A stretch of 64,000 nt of DNA from Spiroplasma endosymbiont of Lasioglossum villosulum (GTDB taxonomy: Bacteria > Bacillota_I > Bacilli_A > Mycoplasmatales > VBWQ01). The stretch lies in NCBI RefSeq assembly GCF_964020195.1, contig NZ_OZ026539.1:686299-750298 (forward strand), in the 5' to 3' direction. Below the pieces are notes generated by a model that was given only the letters and a program-made list of their open reading frames with translations, searched no databases and was not told where the DNA came from. Positions within the stretch are counted from its first letter, which is position 1. The number at the start of each line of letters is the position of its first letter. Made by a program: the position numbers and the translations under genes. Of this stretch, positions 21,719-31,562 are shown piece by piece.

Positions 21719-23434
21719 TCATTCCTTAAAAAATGCTTGTTTATAATGATGAGTATGTTTTTTTGTTTTTTTATGTGTTATATGTTCAATTTCTTTTTGT
21801 ATTTTATTTTTACCTTTTTTTATTTTTTTCTTACTTTTTGTTACAACTTGACTATATGCAAACTTTTCTAAATGATGTAATAATCCAGTACCAAATAAAG
21901 TATTAACACTAAATTTTAAACCAACATTTTTAAATGATTTGTTAATATTTTCAATAGGATTATTAATAACATTTACTACTTTATGATAAGTTCTAATAGT
22001 TCTAAATATTTCTCTATATACTTTAAAACTATCTCTAATTACTTGTTGCACCACTGGTGGAGCAAATGCTATTGCTTTTAATCATTTATTTTGATTAACT
22101 CCATAACCAATGTATCAACCACTATATCAACGATATCAATGGAATGGATGTATTTGAGTAACAAAAGTTTTTGCTTTAAGAATACTATCAACAACTGTAA
22201 TTGGTTTATATTTAGGATTGCGATGATAAATAGTAATTGCACATTTATCTAATGACAAAGGTTGAATTTTACAACCCATAAATACTGGTGAATTTAATGG
22301 AATTAATTGTGCGTGTTTAATTGCTCTTTTTTCTGCACTAGTAAATAAATCAGTTGCTTTTTCTTTTAATTTCTGAATTTTTTCAAATACTTGTTTTTCT
22401 AACTTTTCAAATTTTTCTTGTAATTTATATATACTTTCTCGTATTTTTTCAAAATATGGTGTATCTTTTCAAAATTTATTTAAACCTTTTTTTAAATAAA
22501 ATCTAATATCAAAATATTTAAAAGTTTGATTTGCTTTTAAAACAAGTTGATGAATAACATTATTTTTAAAATTAAATTTAATAGCATTAGCACGAATTTT
22601 TTGTAAATCTAAAATTAAAGTTTTTCCATATCTATTTTCTGTATGTATTGTATGAACTAAATTTAATCAATCATGTTGATTCATTTTTAATACTTCTTTT
22701 AAATCAGTATTAAATTTTTTTAAAAAGTTATTTGCTTTTTCAATATCTTTAATTTTAAATTTAGGAGTTAATTGTGGACTTAATTTTATTAATGTATTTT
22801 GTAATAATAAGTGTTCCATTAATTTTTCTGTTTCTAGTTTTTGAAAATTATTCTTATATTGTCTTTCAGCAACATATCCTAAATCTCGTAATACTGTTTC
22901 ACGATTAGGAGTAAAACTATAATTCATTAAATAACGTTTATTACCAATAATTTTATCTGTTAAAATTTCTTTTCCACTTACTTGACTAATAATTTCTTGT
23001 AAGTTTTTTGCTTCTTTAATACCAACTTGTTCTAATGTTTTAGTTTTTTGTGCTAACTTAATAAATTTAGTTGTACGATAACCACGACTAATTTTATTAA
23101 GTCCAGCAAATGCTGGTAATATATTAAAAAAAGTATTTAATGGTGTTAGATTTCCTTTTAAATAATCATAAACTTGATTAATAGTAAAATCAGTTAAAAA
23201 TTCTACACCAACAGCACTAATACTAGCAATTAAATCACTTGCACCTAATCCAAGGGCTACACTTTCACTTAATCCACCAGTAAAAGGAGCAAGTGCTACT
23301 GCTATAACTTGTACACCAATCATTTCTAAAATTTCTCATCAAAAACTTTTATTTTCTTGTTGGTTACTTGTTCTAGTATGTTTTGGTTTATTTATGTTTA
23401 AAAGTATTGCTGTACTAGTTGTACCGATTGGCAT
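21719..23434 (-). CDS. Minor structural/ejection-type protein (571 aa), unit B copy
   Basis: Second copy of 4107-5822. All TGA codons and both flanking spacers (6 and 14 bp) are conserved. Confidence 0.5.
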
Positions 23435-23448
23435 AATATTAATTTCCT

Positions 23449-24630
23449 TTATTTAAGAGTTATTTTAATTGGATTTGTTGTTCCTTTATAATTTAAGTCA
23501 TTAACATTAGCAGTAATGGTTATATATAAGTCACCTGCTTTTTGTTTTTGATTACTTACATTAGTTTTTCCTTGTGCATCACTAAAATATTTAATAGTTG
23601 GATTTGTTAAATTAGGATTTAATGATTTAAGTTCATTAGTACTTTTTATTTGTGTATTTAATTCACTATTATTGTTATTAACATTTGCAGTAATATCAGT
23701 TGTTAAACTTGTAATTTTAGTTTTTAAATCATTTTTATCATTATTAACAATTGCACATAACATTCAGCGTGAAGTTGTTTCTTCATCTGTTATATAGGGT
23801 ATTGATTCACCAGTTACTTCTCCACCAACTAAATATCTTCTTCCAACTTTACCATCAGCAATATCTTGAACATATACAACTGTATTTTGTAACATATATC
23901 TTTTCATTGCTCTTGGTGTTGCTAAAACAAAAGACATAATTTTAGTTTCATTATTATCAGTAAATGTCATATAATCATCCATTACAATTTGACATAGTAC
24001 ACCTTTGATGTATAAATCATTTCCATTTAATCTTAATTGTTGAGCAATTTGATTATCAGTAATTAGACCTTTGTTATTGGCTAAATAAACAATAGTATCA
24101 TAAAGATTATTAGTAATAAAAAAACGACAATTATTACTATTTCTTAGTTGAAATAAAGTATTTCAAGCATCTAACATTGATTTTAAATATCCTAATGGTG
24201 TTTTATCAGTAATGTCTATTTTAGTTGCATATTTTGCAATTACATTTGTATCATTATTTGCTAAATAATCTGCTAAGTCATTAGCAACTTCATATTGCAT
24301 TGTATTTAATAAATTTTGTCCATTTTCAGCATTTAAATCAACATTAGCAATTATTTCACCCGCAACCGCTTCTTCTTTAATTTCTTTTAAAATTTTAACA
24401 GTTTCAGCATAACTAACATCTAATCCTTTGCTTTTATCATTTCATTTTAATACTTTAATTTCTGAATTTTTTGGTTTTTTAACTATAAATTCAATTTTTG
24501 TTGAATTAACCATTTCGATAGGAAAAAAACTTGCTCATGGTGAATTTGATTGTTTATAAAATTCTATAAACTCTGGTGCTTCTACTAATTTTTCGGTATT
24601 ATCTAAATTTTTATTGAATTGTATTGCCAT
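23449..24630 (-). CDS. Major capsid protein, unit B copy
   Basis: Second copy of the 393-aa coat protein at 5837-7018, including its C-terminal Ig-like extension. Confidence 0.68.
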
Positions 24631-24648
24631 TTTTTGATTTCCTTTCTG

Positions 24649-25023
24649 TTATAAATTATTATTTTTTTTATAATCCAATAATGTACTTTTTATTGAATTT
24701 TGTTGATTTGTTATTATTGTTTGTTGTTTACCACCTGTATTAATTATTTCTTTAAATACTGGTTGTTCTTTAATCATTTTTTTAATAGTTTCTTCAATTT
24801 TTGAATTTTCTATATTACTTGTTGTAAATTTTAAATAATCATAAAATTCAGTTTTAACTTGATATTTTTTAAATATATTAATTATTTCTTTTTCTTTAAT
24901 TTCTTGATTAAGTTTATTTAACTTATTTTCTGCTTCATTAACTTTATTTTCTATTTCTTGTTGAGCATTATTTTCAGTTAAAGGTTCAGTTGTTTGTTGA
25001 ACATTATTTTCATTTTCTAACAT
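24649..25023 (-). CDS. Scaffolding protein, unit B copy
   Basis: Second copy of the 124-aa coiled-coil protein at 7037-7411, again 18 bp before the capsid start. Confidence 0.65.
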   Translation of the reverse strand: MLENENNVQQTTEPLTENNAQQEIENKVNEAENKLNKLNQEIKEKEIINIFKKYQVKTEFYDYLKFTTSNIENSKIEETIKKMIKEQPVFKEIINTGGKQQTIITNQQNSIKSTLLDYKKNNNL

Positions 25024-25039
25024 TTACATCACCACTTTT

Positions 25040-25228
25040 TTATTTATTTTCTTTATTAATCTTTTCATTTAATTTTGCTAATTTTTTTTGATGTTTGATA
25101 ATTTTGTTATTTGCTCTAACATGTTTTGGAGTTGTGATAAATCTTTTTAATAAAACAATAATTTCTCTGCAAATTAATGTTCCAACACTTGTTCCAATAA
25201 TTATTAATTCATGTAAAAATTCTTTCAT
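25040..25228 (-). CDS. Small membrane protein (62 aa), unit B copy
   Basis: Second copy of 7428-7616. Confidence 0.5.
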   Translation of the reverse strand: MKEFLHELIIIGTSVGTLICREIIVLLKRFITTPKHVRANNKIIKHQKKLAKLNEKINKENK

Positions 25229-25268
25229 CTCAATATTTTCCTTTCGATTATTTATTGTTTATTTTTGA

Positions 25269-25427
25269 TTATTCATCAAATTCACCTTTAATAATTCTTT
25301 CAATCATACATTTTGCATCTATTAAAAGATTTGCAATTAAACGTTCATTCAGTCGTATGTCTTCTAAATCTTTTTCATGTTGTTTTAATTTTTCATTGTA
25401 ATATTCAAGTAATTTTTCTTTATTCAT
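25269..25427 (-). CDS. Hypothetical phage protein (52 aa), unit B copy
   Basis: Second copy of 7657-7815, with the same AGGAGGTGAAT ribosome site. Confidence 0.55.
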   Translation of the reverse strand: MNKEKLLEYYNEKLKQHEKDLEDIRLNERLIANLLIDAKCMIERIIKGEFDE

Positions 25428-25443
25428 AAATTATTCACCTCCT

Positions 25444-26268
25444 TTATAAATTCATGTGATTATAATCTCAATTTAGTGAAGCATTATCATGATTTAATGG
25501 TACTTCGCTCATATTATCACTACCATATTGACTGGTTGTTTCACTATTAATTGAAAATCTATTATCATTAATTAATCTTGAAGTTTCATTATTAAATGAT
25601 GTTTCTTGCATTTCTTGAATATGATTAGTTGTTTCCATAGGTAGTAAATTATGGATTATTTCACTTGCACCAGCAATTATGGTAGGTACTGCATAAGCAT
25701 TATTAAAATCATTATTAATACCCATAGCAACACCACTTGATATTAAACATCCACCAGTTGCCATATTACAAATCTTTCTTATTGTTTCAAATTTATTAGG
25801 TATTAACTCAGTTAATCCACTAATAAGATTTGATATACCATAAGCATTTAAACTAATATATGTATCTCAATCCATTAATGACTGATTTTCTTGTTTATTT
25901 AATAGTAATCATGGAGGACCCTCAGTTGTAGTTGTAGTAGTTATTGGCATTGGTGTTGTTGGAATAATTGGAGTAATATTATTCTTTGTTCATTTACTAT
26001 AATTTGCTAATCCAATTGTTCCTAATCCTAATGCTATTTTTTTAGAACTATTAATTAATTTAGTTTTAGTATTTGGTCTTTGATTTAAATTTCAAATATC
26101 TAAACCTAATTTTTTACCAAATAATAAACTATTAATTGAACCTAATACTGGATTTGCAATTACTTGACCATAATAAGCACTTGTACCAATCATTGCACAA
26201 ATTGGACTTATTCCAGTTCTAATTAATTTAGTTAAAGTATAATTTGATTGTGTATTTTCATTTGGCAT
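25444..26268 (-). CDS. Hypothetical 274-aa phage protein, unit B copy
   Basis: Second copy of 7832-8656, with hydrophobic segments and the seven-threonine linker. Confidence 0.55.
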
Positions 26269-26453
26269 TATTTAACTTCTCCGTTCATATTCAATAATTT
26301 TTCTAAAACATAATGATTTTTATCAAATTCTTTAATAAGTCATTTTTTTGTTTCTGATGGATTTTTAGTAACAAGAATTAATCTTTCTATCATATAAATT
26401 AATTCTTGTTTATCTGTTCTATCAAAAATTACTTTTAAAATTTCATCTAACAT
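26268..26453 (-). CDS. Hypothetical phage protein (61 aa), unit B copy
   Basis: Second copy of 8656-8841, coupled by TAATG to the following gene. Confidence 0.52.
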
Positions 26454-26456
26454 AAT

Positions 26457-26654
26457 TTATTCTCCTTTAATTTGTTTTAAATCATTTAATAGTTCTATAA
26501 ATTTTTTCATCTCTTTTGAATGATAATCAATCATTAAATAATTATCATTTCAATTAAACATTACACATGTTTCACTTGTACAAAATTCAACATTATCAAT
26601 AAAAAATAATTTTTCGTCTACATTTCATTTAATTAAAAATTCGCGCTTAGTCAT
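26457..26654 (-). CDS. Hypothetical phage protein (65 aa), unit B copy
   Basis: Second copy of 8845-9042. Confidence 0.52.
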
Positions 26655-26659
26655 GGTTA

Positions 26660-26902
26660 TTATCCTTTAATTTCTAATTTTTTAACTGTTACTTTAATTC
26701 AACCTTGATAAACATCATTATCACCAACTATTAATGCAACATTACTTTCTGGGTCAGAAACAATTATGTGTTTTGATTTAACATTTGGATATTGTCTTAA
26801 AATAATTGCTCTAATATCATTACTTGTATGAATTGCTTTGGGAAATGGTGATAATATTTCAATTTCATCTTTATTTTCAAACAAAGTAGGTAATATTATC
26901 AT
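26660..26902 (-). CDS. Hypothetical phage protein (80 aa), unit B copy
   Basis: Second copy of 9048-9290. Confidence 0.52.
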
Positions 26903-27063
26903 TAATTATTCTCCTTATTTTCAATTTGATTAGCAATTTCACTTAATATTTTTAATACTTTATATTCATTTTTTAATTCTTTAATAATAAATAATAAAAA
27001 TATTATTAGTGTTATGCTGGTTATTAATATTGGTACTATTAATAAAATTTCTCATAATATCAT
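26902..27063 (-). CDS. Single-span membrane protein (53 aa), unit B copy
   Basis: Second copy of 9290-9451. Confidence 0.52.
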
Positions 27064-27066
27064 TTT

Positions 27067-27360
27067 TTACTCTTTTCATTTTTTAAATCATTTAACATTA
27101 ATTGAACAAAATGCACGATTTTTTTGAATATTTAAAGTATTAAAGATTTCACCAGTTACTATAATTTCATCGTTTTTGTTTAATAAAATACAGCGTCTAT
27201 AAAGTTTTGGTTTATTAAAAATTAAAGTAACATAGTTTAATCCATTTCATTGACCACGAACACTATAATATAATTCTTTATTACCTTTTTCGTAATATTT
27301 TGCTTCAATAGTGTTACTAAGTTTTACTGTTAATTTGACATAATTTGTTTTATCTTTCAT
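27067..27360 (-). CDS. SSB-like OB-fold protein, unit B copy
   Basis: Second copy of the 97-aa protein at 9455-9748. Confidence 0.55.
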
Positions 27361-27362
27361 TT

Positions 27363-27827
27363 TTATAATTTCCTTAAATAATTATCAAAAATTAATATTT
27401 TTTTATGATTTTTTAAATAATATTGAATATGTTTATAAGCATCTTGTTCATGTTTTGTTAATTTTATATTTCCTTTATAATTTTCTATTTTAGTTTTATT
27501 TTTTGGTTCACTTTCTAGATAATCTCAATTTATAACATCTTGTACTAATACCATTAATGCACCAATAATTTTAGGGGTTGCTAATGGATTAGTTAATAAT
27601 TGTTTTGAACTTAAAAAGAAATTTTCTACAATAACTAATATTTTTTTATCAATAAATTTTTCTTTAATTAATTGAAATTTTTCTTTATAAATATTTTTAG
27701 TTCATAAAACAGTTAATGTATTGAATGTTTCATTAAAAATAATATTATTAGTTTCATTTGAATATATAACAATTCCATTATTACCAATACCAGCAGGGTC
27801 AATTCCAATAATTAAGTCATATTGCAT
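27363..27827 (-). CDS. RuvC-like resolvase, unit B copy
   Basis: Second copy of 9751-10215; all four acidic/His active-site positions are intact. Confidence 0.72.
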
Positions 27828-27829
27828 TA

Positions 27830-28180
27830 TTAATCAAATTCTTTGGATTTTATTTTATTAATTAATAATTCAATAATATCAACTGAACCTTTTAATTGAT
27901 TTTGATAAAATGTTTCTTTTTCTTTTTTGTATTGTTCTATATAATGACCTAAAAATATATTTAATGAACAAATTAAATTTTTCTTATATTCATTAATAAC
28001 TTCTTTTTTAAAATCTTTTTTTAATTTTTCTTTATATTTATTAATAATTTCTTTTTTAAAATCTTCTCTTAATTTTTCTATATTATTTAAATGTTCTTCT
28101 GTTATTTCTTTACTACGTTTTTTCTTATATTCATTAATAATTTCTTGGTCTTTAACAGCAAATGGTTTTTCTTTATTCAT
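27830..28180 (-). CDS. Coiled-coil phage protein (116 aa), unit B copy
   Basis: Second copy of 10218-10568, with the same internal EIINxYK repeats. Confidence 0.55.
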   Translation of the reverse strand: MNKEKPFAVKDQEIINEYKKKRSKEITEEHLNNIEKLREDFKKEIINKYKEKLKKDFKKEVINEYKKNLICSLNIFLGHYIEQYKKEKETFYQNQLKGSVDIIELLINKIKSKEFD

Positions 28181-28344
28181 TATTTATACCCCCTACTTAA
28201 CTTAACATTTAAGATACAGTCATAACAAATTGCTTTACCGTTTTTGTCTCTTAAAAAGTTTTTTCTTGTTTTTATATCATTAGTATTAAAGAATAAATAA
28301 TCTAATTTATGTTGTTTACATGTTCAACAAAAATACTTTTTCAT
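28180..28344 (-). CDS. Zinc-ribbon protein (54 aa), unit B copy
   Basis: Second copy of 10568-10732. Confidence 0.6.
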
Positions 28345-28436
28345 TATGAGTTGAAATTTCCTTATAAGAAGTAACTAAATAATTAATTGGTAAATCATCA
28401 TGTTTATATGGATTATTTATTTGCTAAATTGTAAAG

Positions 28437-29487
28437 GTAAGTGCAACTAAATTATTTTTCTATCCAAATATTCGATTGGTGAAAGATAATTTAGTATTTT
28501 TCTTGGTCTTTGGTTTAAAGACAATATAAATTTATGAACTTCATTTTTATTAGTTTTTGAAAAAATAAATTTTTTAGGAAATTTTTCTCTAATTAAACCA
28601 TTAGTATTTTCATTAGTACCTCTTTGTCAAGGTGAATATGGATTGGCAAAATAAATTTTTATATCTAAATTTTTTTCAAGTTGTTGTCAATTTGAAAATT
28701 CTTTGCCACGATCAAAAGTAATAGTTTTAACAATGTTTTTAGGAAGAATTGATAAATAATAACTAACATTTTTATTAATAACTTTAGTAGTTCTGTTTTT
28801 AACTAATATTGCTAAAGTAAATCGTGATACTCTTTCAACTAAAGTTATTAAACATGATTTGCTTTTACCTCGTGATGATACTATAGTATCTCCTTCTCAA
28901 TGACCAAGTGTTATACGATCATTAACATTTATATCTCGTTCTTTAATTGATTTACCATTAAACTTGCCACGATTTTCTTTAGATTTTCGTTTTTTACCTT
29001 TTCTTCTTAAATTTTTACTAGTAACTTTATCAAGCATTCCAAAATAAATTCAAGTATAAATTGTTTTAAAACTAATAACTCACTCTTTATGAAAATTTTT
29101 AATTCTGCCATAAATTTGTTCAGGTGATCAACCTAATAGTAATTTTTGTTGTACATATTTTACTAAATTCTTATTTTTAAACTTATGAAAACTAATATGT
29201 GATTGTTTTCGATTTTCAGCTTTATTTTGTGCAATTAATGAAAAATAATGATTATTATCTTTATTTCTATTAATTTCTCGAATAATAGTACTAATACTTC
29301 GATTAAGATTTTTAGCTATTTCACTAATTTTAAATTTAAATTTCAATTGATTCTCAATATAAATCCTTTCATCTATGCCAAGATGTTTATAACTCATATA
29401 AAAACTCCTTACTTTTTTCTAAACTAAATTTAGCATTATGAAATTTTTATATGAGAATTTTTTGCAATTTTATTTACTTGCACTTAC
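28437..29487. mobile_element. IS30-family insertion sequence, unit B
   Basis: Same 1051-bp element at the same phage position with the same AAG duplication (28434-28436 and 29488-29490). The insertion therefore happened before the two phage copies separated. Confidence 0.85.
28447..29397 (-). CDS. IS30-family transposase (316 aa), unit B copy
   Basis: Full-length second copy of 10835-11785 with intact helix-turn-helix and catalytic motifs. Confidence 0.92.
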
Positions 29488-29490
29488 AAG

Positions 29491-29596
29491 TATAACTCAG
29501 CATTTTAAAATCTTTTCTGTTTTCTTCTCACGTAATGTTATATTTAAAACAAGGATTAGTAATTTTAGTTTTGTTATCTGTTATTTCACCGATAAA
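29491..29596 (-). other. In-frame continuation after the 106-aa gene, unit B copy
   Basis: Same open stretch as 11879-11984, behind the same TAA, so the stop is not a random error in one copy. Confidence 0.4.
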
Positions 29597-29917
29597 TTAA
29601 CTATTATGCTGTTCATAAAATTTTAATGGTTCAAGTTTTATATCATTAAGATAATATTCTTTTGGAGCGGTTGGTTTATTAACAGTTATTTTTTGGTCTT
29701 TAATATATGGTTCTAATAATTTTATTAATTCATTACCACTTAATTCTCTTTTAATATTTTCTAAATTAAAAACTCAATATGTATATTTATCATCAGCAAT
29801 AAAACTATTATTTTTAACCATTCATTTTGGACATTGTAATTTATATTCACCATAATCAATAAGAATAGATTGTGGTCTATCTTTAACAATTTGTTCTTTT
29901 TTAAATTCTATTTGCAT
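29597..29917 (-). CDS. Hypothetical phage protein (106 aa), unit B copy
   Basis: Second copy of 11985-12305, first gene of the unit B operon. Confidence 0.55.
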
Positions 29918-29932
29918 AATAATCCTTTCCTA

Positions 29933-29966
29933 ATATGTTCTGTTGCTTCTAGCATAAAGAACATAT
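29933..29966. promoter_or_regulatory. Leader inverted repeat, unit B copy
   Basis: Same 9-bp ATATGTTCT/AGAACATAT inverted repeat as at 12321-12354. Confidence 0.5.
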
Positions 29967-30176
29967 ATTTTGATTTTTAGATTATTAATAATACTACTAT
30001 TCGTTTTATTCATTCCAGCAATTCTGGGCTCAAAAATAAATTGTGAAATTTTAAAAAGAAATCGAGGCATTCGATTCAATATTTATTTAATTTATGTTTA
30101 ATAAATTAATATTTTAATTGAACCGGCACCGCTCAATTTTTTTTACAAGTTTGAAATTTATTTTCTCGCCCAAAAA

Positions 30177-30517
30177 AATTTTTCAAAAAAAATAAAAAAT
30201 AAAACCAACACTTGCTCACTGGGGAGTGGCAAGGTTGGTTAAATAAAGAATAGAATTAATACAATAGGTCCCTACAACAGGTCTATATATACTAGTTTCC
30301 AATTCGCTCCCACCCCAAGAATTACCATTAATGGTTAGTATATTTTATTAGGTATCACTCCACTTTTTATTTATCCATGCAAGTCCACATGTTCTAGCTA
30401 CTATTTTTAACAACTGTGTTGTAGTTCACTTTTTTAGTTCCCTAACACGTGTTGATAATAGCGTTAAAGAGGGTTATTAATTATTAACTTTCTCCTACTT
30501 GGTCACTGCGTGTAGTA
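30177..30517 (-). ncRNA. Candidate structured phage RNA, unit B copy
   Basis: Second copy of 12565-12905, with terminator hairpin at 30203-30240. Confidence 0.45.
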
Positions 30518-30567
30518 GATATTTAAAGGATGTTAATAATAAAAATTTTAAAATTTTACAATTACAC

Positions 30568-30602
30568 AAAAAAAGACAAGATTTTTATTCTCGTCTTTTG
30601 TC
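30568..30602. terminator. Bidirectional terminator near the right end, unit B
   Basis: Second copy of 12956-12990; here it separates the phage from the truncated host gene. Confidence 0.65.
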
Positions 30603-30658
30603 ATTTATTTTTAATTCAAGGGTAAAAAAAGAAAGGAGCTATTTTTAAAACTTTTTAG

Positions 30659-30964
30659 TTACCGACATCTTCGACACGCTCCCAAAAGTTCTTTTGATAT
30701 TTTTATAAAAAAATCATTTTTTTCTTTAATTATTTTATTTTTATCAATTTTTCCAAAAGTAAATATTTTCAATATTGAATAACTAATTTTTTTAAATTTG
30801 CTAATCTTTTGTTTTTTTAAATTTTCATTAATATCAACAATAGTAGTTTGAGCTAAATTAACTCTATTACTAATAATTTCTGGAGTAAATTGATTTTTAT
30901 TAATAATTATTTTTTTCAATTCTCTATTAATTCATTCATATTCTTCTTGTAAATTTTTATTCAT
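30659..30964 (-). pseudogene. Host gene truncated by the prophage right end (101 aa remain)
   Basis: Starts at ATG 30964 behind GAAAGGATG. About 93 codons are host-derived: a Lys/Ile-rich protein with KKISYSILKIFTFGKIDKNK. The last codons (GACRRCR and TAA) come from the phage inverted repeat, so the native C terminus is lost or lies beyond the left end of the array. Family unknown. Its leader carries the palindrome and attenuator-like hairpin seen also at 41000. Confidence 0.65.
30664..30683. repeat. Right terminal inverted repeat of unit B / host junction
   Basis: Same 20 bases as 13052-13071. They are followed by AAAAG (30684-30688), which is also the 5-bp spacer between units A and B, and then by unique host sequence. 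The last position shared by the two copies is 30688. Confidence 0.78.
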
Positions 30965-30987
30965 TTTTTCATCCTTTCAAAATAAAA

Positions 30988-31036
30988 ACTCATTTACTTT
31001 GAAATTAAAGCAATGAGTTAAAAACTTATATTAAAC
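30988..31036 (-). promoter_or_regulatory. Leader: attenuator-like hairpin and operator-like palindrome
   Basis: In the gene direction, AACTCATT..AATGAGTT (outer stem 30988-31019, inner CTTT/AAAG) is followed by TTTTTATTTT directly before the ribosome site. Upstream lies AAACTTA-TAT-TAAAC (31022-31036), matching one arm of the palindromes at 40541 and 41068. The rest of the 30965-31214 gap is AT-rich without a gene. Confidence 0.45.
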
Positions 31037-31214
31037 TTAATTAAATTATACAAAAAAAAGTTCGCAAATCAAAATTTAAAGCTAAATTTTTAACGTTTAT
31101 TTGGAATTCGTGTTTATATTTATTTAACACTGTAACTTTCCAAAATAATTTATTTTTTTATAAATATTTTTGGGAAATTTTCACTCGATATTGACATTAA
31201 AATGCTTTTTTAGT

Positions 31215-31553
31215 TTAAATAATTAAATTATCAATAATACTCTTAATTTCTTCTGCTTCTTTAAATTCATTTTTTCGTTTGAAGGCTATACATAAATTAG
31301 ATAATAAAATTTCTTGATTATTAGTTTTTTCAATTTCATTTTTTAAAACAAAATAAAGGTATCCACACTGTCAAAAAGTTGGCTTTCTAAGAACTAAATA
31401 ATTAATATTATTAATCATAATAGTATTTTTAGTTTGTTTTTTTAAACTAAAAGTTGTTAATCCTTTATGATAAATAGTTATTTTTTTATCATCAATAGTT
31501 ATTGTACTTCGACTATATTGATTTTCAAATCATCAATTTTTTTTATTATTCAT
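31215..31553 (-). CDS. Hypothetical protein downstream of fruA (112 aa)
   Basis: Starts 10 bp after the fruA stop and is probably co-transcribed. It has a beta-rich first half (STITIDDKKITIYHKGL) and a helical second half ending EEIKSIIDNLII. No family is recognised. It could be a small regulator or stability factor of the PTS operon, but nothing in the sequence proves this. Confidence 0.6.
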
Positions 31554-31562
31554 ATATTAATA

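Larger units (their letters stand above)
13077..30683. mobile_element. Complete tailed prophage unit B, candidate transposable phage
   Basis: This 17,607-bp unit is bounded by imperfect inverted repeats at 13077-13096 and 30664-30683. It carries a UPF0236/ISLre2-type transposase and a large terminase at the left end and a long leftward structural operon elsewhere. No site-specific recombinase, DNA polymerase or lysis enzyme is recognisable; lysis enzymes would be unnecessary in a wall-less host. Absence of a recognisable tape-measure or sheath gene and the small genome suggest a short-tailed phage, perhaps like the SpV3 type known from Spiroplasma citri (inference). Its right end lies inside a host gene. 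Confidence 0.85.

Noticed and set aside
1-30688. Endolysin, holin-endolysin cassette or tape-measure gene in the phage
   Set aside because: None recognised; small membrane proteins are present but cannot be called holins with confidence, and the host lacks a cell wall.
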